Origin: Firmicutes bacterium UBA2116
GTDB taxonomy: Bacteria; Bacillota; Clostridia; Tissierellales; Sedimentibacteraceae
Direction of reading: 5' to 3'
Assembly: GCA_002331025.1 (NCBI GenBank)
Contig: DCYG01000047.1
Span: forward strand, 1 to 30,458
Length of the DNA: 30,458 nucleotides
The notes beneath the pieces are model-generated. The model was not told where the DNA came from, did not search any database, and saw only the letters and a program-made list of their open reading frames with translations. Positions 8,888 to 14,844 of this stretch are shown in pieces (the first letter of the stretch is position 1; every line of letters begins with the position of its first letter). Both the position numbers and the translations under genes were made by a program.

Positions 8888-9234
8888 TTTCTATCCTCCC
8901 ATAAGTTTTATGTGTATATATTTTCTGATAAAACACACACATTAATATATTAGAATATCCAGTTCCTGAATCCAAATTTCTAACTACAATTAGTAAATTG
9001 AGATTATCAGATCCGGCAATTCGCAAAATATAAGTTGGCATAGGTTAAATCTGCATCATTTTGTTAATTTTTTAACTAAATAACTTATATAATATTCTAT
9101 GAAATAGCTACTATCCAATTTGATAATTTATTATTAAAATTATATTACAATAAATAAATGTTGGTATTTAGCTAAAAAAGATAAACTTCAAAATATTTGT
9201 TTGTATATGTATACAAATACAAGTTTGTATTTAT
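8888..9234 (-). other. long untranslated leader of the dehydratase operon
   Basis: If transcription starts near 9234, as the promoter at 9241-9269 predicts, the mRNA has about 345 untranslated nt before the CoA-transferase ATG. I see no T-box, known riboswitch core or terminator with a U-run in it, only short stems such as CTAA/TTAG near 8987-9000. A frame from 9041 to 8808 encodes 77 residues but has no ribosome site and runs into the CoA-transferase. A second, weaker promoter inside the leader cannot be excluded. Confidence 0.4.
9201..9232. promoter_or_regulatory. twin palindromic operators at the dehydratase operon start point
   Basis: Two palindromes overlap by 2 bp. At 9201-9216, TTGTATA and TATACAA flank TG. 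At 9215-9232, AAATACAA and TTGTATTT flank GT. Both are perfect and share the half-site TTGTAT, with centres 15 bp apart. They begin 9 bp downstream of the -10 box, so bound protein would cover the start point and block transcription. Short palindromes of this form are typical FadR/GntR-family operators. The divergent GntR gene at 9492 is the natural candidate to bind them. Confidence 0.72.
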
Positions 9235-9240
9235 GAAACA

Positions 9241-9269
9241 ATTCTAGCACATTGTTTATTATTTGTCAA
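9241..9269 (-). promoter_or_regulatory. strong sigma-A promoter of the dehydratase operon
   Basis: On the minus strand TTGACA (9269-9264) is followed by exactly 17 bp and TAGAAT (9246-9241). A TG one base before the -10 adds an extended -10 element. The -35 is perfect and the -10 has five of six bases. The start point should be near 9234, at the edge of the twin palindromes. Confidence 0.8.
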
Positions 9270-9342
9270 ACGGAAATTAATTATTTTCTGAATTGCTTAC
9301 TATAGTTGAATTTATAATAAACAAAGCCTTTTAATAATATAC

Positions 9343-9371
9343 TTGACTTAAAAAAAAATAAAAGTTAATAT
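9343..9371 (+). promoter_or_regulatory. probable sigma-A promoter of the GntR regulator
   Basis: TTGACT (9343-9348), a 17-bp spacer and TAATAT (9366-9371) face the GntR gene, giving a leader of roughly 115 nt. The -10 box is embedded in the left arm of a 15-bp perfect inverted repeat (9357-9391), so the promoter may be controlled through that repeat. Confidence 0.55.
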
Positions 9372-9391
9372 AGAATATATTAACTTTTATT
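9357..9391. repeat. 15-bp perfect inverted repeat over the GntR promoter
   Basis: AATAAAAGTTAATAT (9357-9371) and its exact complement (9377-9391) flank AGAAT. The sequence is AT-rich, lacks a T-run on its plus-strand side and overlaps the predicted -10 box. It could be an operator for autoregulation or by another regulator, or a hairpin at the 5' end of the gntR mRNA. Its arms do not match the TTGTAT half-sites at 9201-9232. Confidence 0.5.
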
Positions 9392-9491
9392 AGATATAAA
9401 TGACTAATCTTAAAAATAACTTTACCATATTAATATATACATGTTTTGTCTCACATTAAATTTTTACAATTCATAAAAGGAGGGTATTTAT

Positions 9492-10157
9492 ATGATAAAC
9501 TTGCCTCGTATAAGCACAAAAGGAACTTTATCTGAAAAAACATATGACACATTAAAAAATGCGATAATTGGGCTTGATTTAAAGCCAGGAGAATTAATAA
9601 ATGAAGAAGAACTTGCAGAACAGCTTGGAGTTTCAAGAACTCCTATTAGAACTGCTCTTAATAGCTTGTTACACGAAGAGTTAATTGAACTTGTTCCTGG
9701 CAAGGGAACACGTATTACTTACTTATCTAAAAAACAGATTAATGACTTACTAACTGTTCGTGAAGTATTGGAATGTCTTTCTATTCAGCTCGCTTCTGAA
9801 ATGAGAACAGAAGATGACCTTGAAAAAATTGAATATATTATTGCTCAGCAGGAAGATGCTTATAAGGGAATACATAAAAACCATCAAACATTTTTAAACT
9901 ATGATTATGAATTCCATATGAAAATAGCTGAAATAACTAAGAACAGGTATATAGAAAAACAATTGTCTCAATTAGTAAATAACTGCCGCCGTTATTTAAA
10001 TGCCACCACAATGGATGATAGTTATATTAAAGTATTAAATGAACACAAGGATATTTTTATACAAATTAAGAATCAAGATAAAGTAAATTCGCAGATATGC
10101 ATAAAGAATCATATAAATAGTATAAAATTGCGTATGATTGAATGTATCAACAATTAA
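9492..10157 (+). CDS. GntR/FadR-family transcriptional regulator
   Basis: A 221-aa regulator with an N-terminal winged helix and a C-terminal FCD ligand domain. The HTH is seen at about residues 27-72: LKPGELINEEELAEQLGVSR followed by TPIRTALNSLLHEELIELVPGKGTRI. The FCD domain (about 80-215) keeps likely metal/ligand residues in NYDYEFHMKIAE, NEHKDIF and KNHINSIK. Such proteins usually repress and are released by a carboxylic acid or acyl-CoA. The ATG has AAAGGAGGG upstream. It is transcribed away from the dehydratase operon with about 600 bp between them, and that gap contains paired operators. The inferred job is to control the operon in response to its substrate or product. Confidence 0.9.
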   Translation: MINLPRISTKGTLSEKTYDTLKNAIIGLDLKPGELINEEELAEQLGVSRTPIRTALNSLLHEELIELVPGKGTRITYLSKKQINDLLTVREVLECLSIQLASEMRTEDDLEKIEYIIAQQEDAYKGIHKNHQTFLNYDYEFHMKIAEITKNRYIEKQLSQLVNNCRRYLNATTMDDSYIKVLNEHKDIFIQIKNQDKVNSQICIKNHINSIKLRMIECINN

Positions 10158-10268
10158 AATAACATAGCTATACATAATATAATTACATCTCTATTGTAAT
10201 TTATTTACTGATTATTAACAGCAAATAAAAATATACCAAAATATAAAATATTTTATACTGAAAAAATG

Positions 10269-10300
10269 GCCGACCATATAATATAATCCGTATAGTCGGC
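10269..10300 (+). terminator. probable terminator after the GntR gene
   Basis: GCCGAC (10269-10274) pairs with GTCGGC (10295-10300); ATA/TAT pairs extend the stem inward. It is followed by TTATTTAATAAT, a weak T-run. The 111 bp between the gntR stop and this stem are AT-rich and contain only a small AATTACA/TGTAATT repeat and a 16-bp AT palindrome at 10242-10257. Confidence 0.45.
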
Positions 10301-10332
10301 TTATTTAATAATAAAAAAATTGTGTTATTCTA

Positions 10333-10361
10333 TTGATATTTAAGTTCATCTATATTATAAT
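10333..10361 (+). promoter_or_regulatory. promoter of tRNA-Arg
   Basis: TTGATA (10333-10338), a 17-bp spacer and a perfect TATAAT (10356-10361). The start point would fall about 8-10 bp before the mature 5' end of the tRNA. Confidence 0.75.
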
Positions 10362-10376
10362 TTAAAAGTATTCCTT

Positions 10377-10449
10377 GGACCATTAGCTCAGTGGATAGAG
10401 TCGCAGGCTTCGAACCTGTTGGTCGGGGGTTCGAATCCCTCATGGTTCA
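10377..10449 (+). tRNA. tRNA-Arg, anticodon TCG
   Basis: A complete 73-nt cloverleaf. The acceptor stem GGACCAT/ATGGTTC has one G-U pair. The D arm GCTC/GAGT encloses a loop with GGA, so the arginine identity base A20 is present. The anticodon stem GCAGG/CCTGT holds the loop CTTCGAA with TCG at 10410-10412. The T arm GGGGG/CCCTC encloses TTCGAAT, and the discriminator base is A. The tRNA would read CGA and probably other CGN codons. The 3' CCA is not encoded (the next bases are TAAAAAT), so it must be added by a nucleotidyltransferase. It stands alone with its own promoter and terminator. Confidence 0.95.
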
Positions 10450-10450
10450 T

Positions 10451-10483
10451 AAAAATCGCGCAAATATAAATCACGCGATTTTT
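10451..10483 (+). terminator. intrinsic terminator of tRNA-Arg
   Basis: AAAAATCGCG (10451-10460) and CGCGATTTTT (10474-10483) form a perfect 10-bp stem ending in a T-run, starting two bases after the tRNA. Confidence 0.9.
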
Positions 10484-10539
10484 ATTTTACATTCATTTCT
10501 TAACAGATTTTTTAATATAAGCAAATAATAAAAAAAGTA

Positions 10540-10568
10540 TTGACATACATGAATATCTATGTTATTGT
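10540..10568 (+). promoter_or_regulatory. promoter of the cold-shock gene
   Basis: A perfect TTGACA (10540-10545), a 17-bp spacer and TATTGT (10563-10568). The predicted start near 10575 leaves a leader of about 130 nt. Long leaders are typical of cspA-type mRNAs, where the leader refolds in the cold to allow translation. Confidence 0.6.
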
Positions 10569-10703
10569 AAATAGGTATTACAGATGTATTTATAGATATC
10601 ACATGTTTTTAGAGATCATATAACTATTTGTGTATATGATTTGTAAAAATGTGTGATTTTTTTTAACTTACATTGGGATATAATAAAAATTAGGAGGTAC
10701 CTC

Positions 10704-10904
10704 ATGAATAAAGGTACAGTAAAATGGTTTAACGCAGACAAAGGATTCGGGTTTATTACAGCAGAAGGTGGAGATGATGTATTTGTTCATTTCTCATCTA
10801 TCCAGGGGGACGGATTTAAATCCTTAGACGAAGGTCAGGCGGTTAGCTTTGATATTACTCAAGGAAACAGAGGACCACAAGCATCTAACGTACAAAGAAT
10901 ATAA
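10704..10904 (+). CDS. cold-shock protein (CspA/CspB family)
   Basis: A 66-aa single cold-shock domain, the usual length. The RNA-binding motifs RNP1 (KGFGFIT, near residues 14-20) and RNP2 (VFVHFS, near 27-32) are both intact. It binds single-stranded nucleic acid and acts as an RNA chaperone in the cytoplasm. The frame is open upstream to 10653, but the ATG at 10704 has an AGGAGGT site and matches the family N-terminus MNKGTVKWFN. It is a monocistronic unit with its own promoter and a strong terminator. Confidence 0.97.
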   Translation: MNKGTVKWFNADKGFGFITAEGGDDVFVHFSSIQGDGFKSLDEGQAVSFDITQGNRGPQASNVQRI

Positions 10905-10927
10905 CTATATTTTATCGTAAGAGTATT

Positions 10928-10957
10928 AAAAGCCGAAAAGTTAATTTTCGGCTTTTT
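10928..10957. terminator. bidirectional terminator between cold-shock gene and the PLP/GNAT gene
   Basis: AAAAGCCGAAAA (10928-10939) and TTTTCGGCTTTT (10945-10956) form a perfect 12-bp stem with a 5-nt loop and T-runs on both strands. It serves the plus-strand cold-shock gene and the convergent minus-strand gene that stops at 10996. Confidence 0.92.
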
Positions 10958-10995
10958 ATTCTATCTGCAACAATTTTCCAAATGTGGCAAATCGC

Positions 10996-12357
10996 TTACA
11001 CCTGTTCTGCATTATTGTAAATCATTCTGTAATATGCGGTTTTAAAACCTATTTTTTGATATAAGGTTCTTGCTTTTTTGTTTTCCAAATCTACGTGGAG
11101 TGAAAGCCGGCCTTCAGTTATTTCAATCAAATAGTTTAAAAGCTCCGATGCTATTCCACGACCCTTGTTTCCTTCTTTTGTGCCTATATATACTAAGTGG
11201 TATGTAGGTATGACCTTTTCAAATCCAAGGTTGACAACGACACCTATACCTTGAGGAATATTGTTTCTCAGCGCAATAACTACAAAGCCGTTTCTCATGG
11301 CAAATTCAATGGCCTCTTCAGTTTCATCCAATGTATCTGAATAATCCTGCAGCCACTCCTTTGTCCACTTAGTAAGACTTTCTTTTGAATACTCTTTAAA
11401 ATTTTCAATCCTTATTAATTCTAAATCACTTTTCCCATTATTTAAAATTATAACATGCTTACCGTTTTTTATTTTTCCTTCCTTTGCCATCTTATAGAAA
11501 CCGGCGAATGAATAACCTTCTTGAGCAGTTAAATATATGTGCTCCTGCTTTCTTAGAAAATGAACACTTTCTGTCAGTAAAGCTTCATCCACAGGGATTA
11601 TTTTTCCGTCTGTATCATTGATTGCATTCAATGCTTCTTCTAAAAGAGCGCCTTCATCTGCAAATAAATTCTTTGTATATTTATTTGCCTTAACATCGAA
11701 ATCATCCATGCTCAGATCGTTAAGCTCTAAATTCTTTTTATAGTCATTATATATAATATTACCGTATGGTATTGTACAAGAAAATATTTGAGGGTATTTG
11801 TTTATCTCACCTTCAACCCATTTATCAACAAAACCGTTGTATAATCCGGATACGGTATATCCATTGCTTAACTGCGTAAAAACAGTTGAAATATTATTTC
11901 CTAATCTCTCTGCAATTTCCTCTCCTATTTTTTGAAGAGATACGATGCTAAGATGCTTATTCCCATACGAATTTGATGCATTATAGTAGTTGTTTTCCTT
12001 ACAGTATTTTTCTATTAATTCGTGTTTATTATTTATCTTATTATTTCTGAAATCTACAAATGACATGTTTTGAAATAAAGATTTTTTCCATTGCTCATTT
12101 TTAAATAGGGAAACTTTTATGTCTATATCAAATTTTTCAGAATAGTTAATAATTGATTTTATGTAATCGCTTGGCCCATCAACTAAAAGGCCGCCGCGTT
12201 TACGAACTATTGCATCTTTGACCAATGTTTCGGAAATTCTGTCAAACTTATTTCCATAAGGATTTGCACCCTCCAGCTTCAAATAAATTTCTTCTACTCC
12301 CAAAGCTTTTTCTAATTTTTTTGACCTCATCAATGGTGTTTTACCTGTCTTTATCAA
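10996..12357 (-). CDS. PLP fold-type II (threonine synthase-like) domain fused to a GNAT acetyltransferase
   Basis: A 453-aa two-domain protein. Residues 1 to about 310 resemble threonine synthase/cysteine synthase: TGKTPLMRSKKLEKALG at 4-20, then EGANPYGNKFDRIS at 29-42, which aligns with the PLP-lysine motif NPTGSFKDR. Here the lysine is at the neighbouring position (K37) and F38 occupies the usual lysine site, so normal PLP chemistry is doubtful. The glycine loop is also altered (TQLSNGYTVSG). Residues from about 311 to 453 are a GNAT domain with acetyl-CoA motif GNKGRGIASELL and C-terminal NKKARTLYQKIGF. The start is TTG with AAGGAG upstream; the in-frame ATG at residue 10 would cut the conserved TGKTPL. 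The acetyl acceptor is unknown. The N-terminal half may bind an amino acid as a sensor or scaffold. Confidence 0.8.
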   Translation of the reverse strand: MIKTGKTPLMRSKKLEKALGVEEIYLKLEGANPYGNKFDRISETLVKDAIVRKRGGLLVDGPSDYIKSIINYSEKFDIDIKVSLFKNEQWKKSLFQNMSFVDFRNNKINNKHELIEKYCKENNYYNASNSYGNKHLSIVSLQKIGEEIAERLGNNISTVFTQLSNGYTVSGLYNGFVDKWVEGEINKYPQIFSCTIPYGNIIYNDYKKNLELNDLSMDDFDVKANKYTKNLFADEGALLEEALNAINDTDGKIIPVDEALLTESVHFLRKQEHIYLTAQEGYSFAGFYKMAKEGKIKNGKHVIILNNGKSDLELIRIENFKEYSKESLTKWTKEWLQDYSDTLDETEEAIEFAMRNGFVVIALRNNIPQGIGVVVNLGFEKVIPTYHLVYIGTKEGNKGRGIASELLNYLIEITEGRLSLHVDLENKKARTLYQKIGFKTAYYRMIYNNAEQV

Positions 12358-12399
12358 AATATCACTCCTTCTTCATATATTTTTCTTAATTAATTATTT

Positions 12400-12428
12400 A
12401 TTATACCACAATATACTTGAATTTTGAA
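12400..12428 (-). promoter_or_regulatory. promoter of the PLP/GNAT fusion gene
   Basis: On the minus strand TTCAAA (12428-12423), 17 bp and a perfect TATAAT (12405-12400), preceded by an extended TGG. It lies between the terminator at 12454-12485 and the gene. Confidence 0.65.
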
Positions 12429-12453
12429 TGTTTGGAAAATATATACAAAAATT

Positions 12454-12485
12454 TCAGAGGCGAACCTATAAAAGTTCGTCTCTGA
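12454..12485 (-). terminator. terminator after the M23 peptidase gene
   Basis: TCAGAGGCGAAC (12454-12465) pairs with GTTCGTCTCTGA (12474-12485), with one G-T mismatch and an 8-nt loop. On the minus strand it is followed by AAATTTTTG. It starts 15 bp after the stop of the peptidase gene. Confidence 0.8.
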
Positions 12486-12499
12486 ATATGATTTGTCTG

Positions 12500-13060
12500 T
12501 TAGTTCATTGCTTTTGCCAATTTTAAAAACAAAGCATCAGGATATGGATGTTTTGACAGATATTCCATGGTATTATTATCAAAGCCCGTTTTTTCCTGAA
12601 TTAATTTCTTGGCCGCGTCGACTTGACCCTGTTCCCAAGCCGCCAATATTTTAAAATATTCATCCGGATCTATTGCAATATTGTCTGATTTTCTTCTGAC
12701 CTCAAAATGCAAATGGCTGCCGGTAGTATATCCTGTCTGCCCTTCGATGCCTATCAATTGACCTTTTGCTACGGTTTCACCGGAATTTACCAATCTTCTG
12801 GACAAATGACAAAAGAATAAAAAGAATCCGTTTAAGTCATCCATTTTAACATAATTGCCCCACTCCCAGGTAAGATTGCTTCTGTCGGTTATGATTTGAG
12901 ATGTTACAATTTTTCCGTTAGTAGGTGTAATTATATTTTTACTATCTACACCTACATAATCAATTCCTTTATGAAAACTTGAATCACCGTTGCTTAATTT
13001 ACGAGGACCATAGCCACTGCTTACTATATAGTTACCATTATATAACCTCAATTTTATCAC
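12500..13060 (-). CDS. M23/LytM-family metallopeptidase without signal peptide
   Basis: A 186-aa protein whose first 140 residues are an M23 peptidase domain. The zinc ligands of LytM are all present: H30 and D34 (HKGID) and H118 in HLHFEV; H85 and H116 match the two catalytic histidines. Such enzymes cut peptide cross-bridges in peptidoglycan. There is no signal peptide or membrane segment, which is odd for a wall hydrolase and recalls phage or bacteriocin lysin modules. A 45-residue helical tail (AAWEQGQVDAAKKL onwards) follows; its role is unknown. The GTG start at 13060 lies only one base after an AGGA, so a TTG at 13051 (MRLYNGN), ten bases from that site, may be the real start. Confidence 0.8.
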   Translation of the reverse strand: MIKLRLYNGNYIVSSGYGPRKLSNGDSSFHKGIDYVGVDSKNIITPTNGKIVTSQIITDRSNLTWEWGNYVKMDDLNGFFLFFCHLSRRLVNSGETVAKGQLIGIEGQTGYTTGSHLHFEVRRKSDNIAIDPDEYFKILAAWEQGQVDAAKKLIQEKTGFDNNTMEYLSKHPYPDALFLKLAKAMN

Positions 13061-13072
13061 ATCCTAAAATTT

Positions 13073-13098
13073 TAAGGTATAGTAAAATACCTACCTTA
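13073..13098. promoter_or_regulatory. inverted repeat upstream of the M23 gene
   Basis: TAAGGTA (13073-13079) and TACCTTA (13092-13098) are perfect complements and enclose a second overlapping pair, AGGTAT/ATACCT. A weak minus-strand promoter (TTGTGT, 18 bp, TATACC) overlaps it, so it may be an operator for the peptidase gene. The rest of the 13061-13225 interval shows no clear promoter for the HMA-like gene. Confidence 0.3.
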
Positions 13099-13225
13099 CA
13101 CACAATATATGCGTTTAAAACCTATAAAGCGACTGTTAGTTTGCGTTTATCTATTCCATCATTTTCCAACATAAATTACTAAATAAAACTAATAATATTC
13201 ATATAAATTTATAAGGATGGTAAGT

Positions 13226-13429
13226 ATGAACAAAGTACACTATAATGTAAGCAGATTACAAAATACCAATATAAAAACACAGTTAAAAAATGTACTTAAA
13301 GATATTCAAGGAGTTAACATGGTTAATATTGATATAGGACGGGGTTCAGTAGAAGTGGGATATGATGATTCTACTGATGTTGATTTAATAAGGCAATCTA
13401 TTGAAAATGTAGGATGCAAGATCGAATAA
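13226..13429 (+). CDS. small HMA-fold protein lacking the CXXC metal motif
   Basis: A 67-aa protein with the beta-alpha-beta-beta-alpha-beta pattern of heavy-metal-associated (CopZ-like) domains: LKNVLKDIQGVNMVNIDIGRGSVEVGYD followed by DVDLIRQSIENVGCKIE. The C-terminal half matches the family well. The first loop, where CopZ has MxCxxC, reads RLQNTNIK and has no cysteine; the only cysteine is near the C-terminus. Copper or zinc binding in the usual way is therefore unlikely. The frame opens at an ATG at 13217, but AAGGA lies over that codon and best serves the ATG at 13226. It stands alone, with a strong terminator downstream. Confidence 0.7.
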   Translation: MNKVHYNVSRLQNTNIKTQLKNVLKDIQGVNMVNIDIGRGSVEVGYDDSTDVDLIRQSIENVGCKIE

Positions 13430-13480
13430 GCAGATGACCCAAATTTTTAATTTGATGTCAGTCGCTTATGCTGTATGAAC

Positions 13481-13519
13481 AATCTAAAAAACAGCATTAT
13501 AAATGCTGTTTTTTAGATT
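13481..13519. terminator. 18-bp perfect bidirectional terminator
   Basis: AATCTAAAAAACAGCATT (13481-13498) and its exact complement (13502-13519) are separated by three bases. A-run and T-run sides make it work on both strands, for the HMA-like gene and the convergent repeat protein that stops at 13543. Confidence 0.92.
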
Positions 13520-13542
13520 AGCAAGAAAACACGACGTACAAA

Positions 13543-14751
13543 TTATTGACCCTGCCACGTATGAATTAAATTTCTGTTTTGCCCTCTCGCAAATACATCG
13601 GTCCTGTTTGGTCCCCAAGACACTGCAGCAGGTTCGGAATCCAAGTTACCTCCAAGGTCTTGCCAATCCTCCCAGCGGGAGCCATTCCAAGTTCGCTTAT
13701 ACAACCTGTTACCATTTCCTCTTACAAATACGTCTAATTGGTTTGGTCTTTTTGAAGATACTGCAGGTCCTGATGTTAATACGCCTCCTAAGCTTTCCCA
13801 TCCGCTCCAACGATTGCCGTCCCACCATCTATGGATCAGTTCGTTATTTGTTCCTCTTGCAAAAACATCTATCCTATTTGGTCCCCAGGATACTGCCGCA
13901 GGTGATGAAGTTAAATTGCCGCCGAGATTTTCCCAGTCACTCCAGCGTCTACCGTCCCACCATTTGTGGTATAAGGAATTGTCAGTTCCTCTGACAAAGA
14001 CATCTAATCTATTCGAGGTCCATGAAGATGCTGCCGGAGCGGATGTCAGTATTCCTCCCAAGCTCTCCCAATCACTCCACCTGCTTCCGTCCCACCATTT
14101 ATGGTATAAGGAATTATCAGTTCCTCTAACGAAAGTGTCTATTCGTTCAGGACCCCATGAAACAGCAGCAGGTGATGACGCCAATATCCCGCCTAAGCTT
14201 TCCCAATCACTCCAACGTCTGCCATCCCACCATTTATGATACATGGCATTATCTGTGCCACCGGCAAAAACATCCAATCTGTTTGCAGCCCATGAAGATA
14301 CTGCAGGAGCCGTTGATAATACACCCCCTAAATCCTCCCAATTTGACCAACCGGGCGCCGGTCCCGGTCCGGGGCTTGGCTGTCCGCTTCTGATTATATT
14401 TAAGATTATCTCTATAATTCTAACTATAAATCTGTCAATTTCATTTTGCCCCATGGGAAATTGTCTTGCCATTAAGTTAAACAACGGGAATTGATTTCGA
14501 ATCTGGCTGTAAATTTGGCGCGGCGGACGATTAGTATCAGTTTGATTCATAATATAGTTAATCAAAAAAAGCAATAAATTATCTGCTACTCCTCTATTTA
14601 TACCTGCCTGCTCCAATTCAGCGTATATATCTCTGTTCTGCGAGCGAAATGTCCGCATTACATCCTGTGCATTTCTTTGTCTCTGTACACTGATAAAATC
14701 CATATCATTATATATAGGAAATGGAAAGCCTTCATACGGATTTCTAAACAT
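13543..14751 (-). CDS. six-repeat propeller-like (PLL/DUF346-type) protein with helical N-terminus
   Basis: A 402-aa protein in two parts. Residues 1-122 are mostly helical and polar-to-amphipathic, with no signal peptide. A Pro/Gly linker (PSPGPGPAPG, about 125-134) leads to six 45-residue repeats from W135 to the end. Each repeat has the form W-x-x-W-x-x-LGG-x-L, then SW or SS, then R-x-D-x-F and a WWDG-type end. This resembles PLL-type lectin beta-propellers and the DUF346 repeat. Repeats 1, 3, 5 share one variant and 2, 4, 6 another (AAVSWGPxR), so three copies of a 90-residue unit are seen. The ATG has AAGGAGG upstream. Sugar or surface binding is inferred from the repeat family; spore or phage association is possible but unsupported. 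Confidence 0.72.
   Translation of the reverse strand: MFRNPYEGFPFPIYNDMDFISVQRQRNAQDVMRTFRSQNRDIYAELEQAGINRGVADNLLLFLINYIMNQTDTNRPPRQIYSQIRNQFPLFNLMARQFPMGQNEIDRFIVRIIEIILNIIRSGQPSPGPGPAPGWSNWEDLGGVLSTAPAVSSWAANRLDVFAGGTDNAMYHKWWDGRRWSDWESLGGILASSPAAVSWGPERIDTFVRGTDNSLYHKWWDGSRWSDWESLGGILTSAPAASSWTSNRLDVFVRGTDNSLYHKWWDGRRWSDWENLGGNLTSSPAAVSWGPNRIDVFARGTNNELIHRWWDGNRWSGWESLGGVLTSGPAVSSKRPNQLDVFVRGNGNRLYKRTWNGSRWEDWQDLGGNLDSEPAAVSWGPNRTDVFARGQNRNLIHTWQGQ
13546..14349 (-). repeat. in-gene tandem repeats, 135-bp units in three 270-bp pairs
   Basis: The coding sequence of the repeat protein carries six 135-bp units. The DNA is visibly repeated, for example CACCATTTATGGTATAAGGA and close variants recur near 13960, 14095 and 14230. 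Units alternate between two types, so the 270-bp pair seems to have been the duplicated block. Confidence 0.8.
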
Positions 14752-14844
14752 TATAACCTCCTTGAAAATATTCTTTGATACCTTATTTTATTTTCAATTT
14801 GATTACATGTTACAGAAATAAAAATATAGTTTGAGGTTCTTATT

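Noticed and set aside
8808..9041. 77-aa frame in the dehydratase operon leader
   Set aside because: No ribosome site before its ATG, no family resemblance, and it runs out of frame into the CoA-transferase gene.
9281..9295. CodY-like box beside the -35 of the dehydratase promoter
   Set aside because: The match to AATTTTCWGAAAATT has about five mismatches, which is expected by chance in such AT-rich DNA.
10242..10257. 16-bp palindrome TATAAAATATTTTATA after the GntR gene
   Set aside because: Pure A/T sequence in an AT-rich gap; palindromes like this arise easily, and no promoter is near.
13503..13994. 163-aa plus-strand frame and similar frames opposite the repeat protein
   Set aside because: They are antisense shadows of the repeat gene, kept open by its repetitive codons, without ribosome sites.
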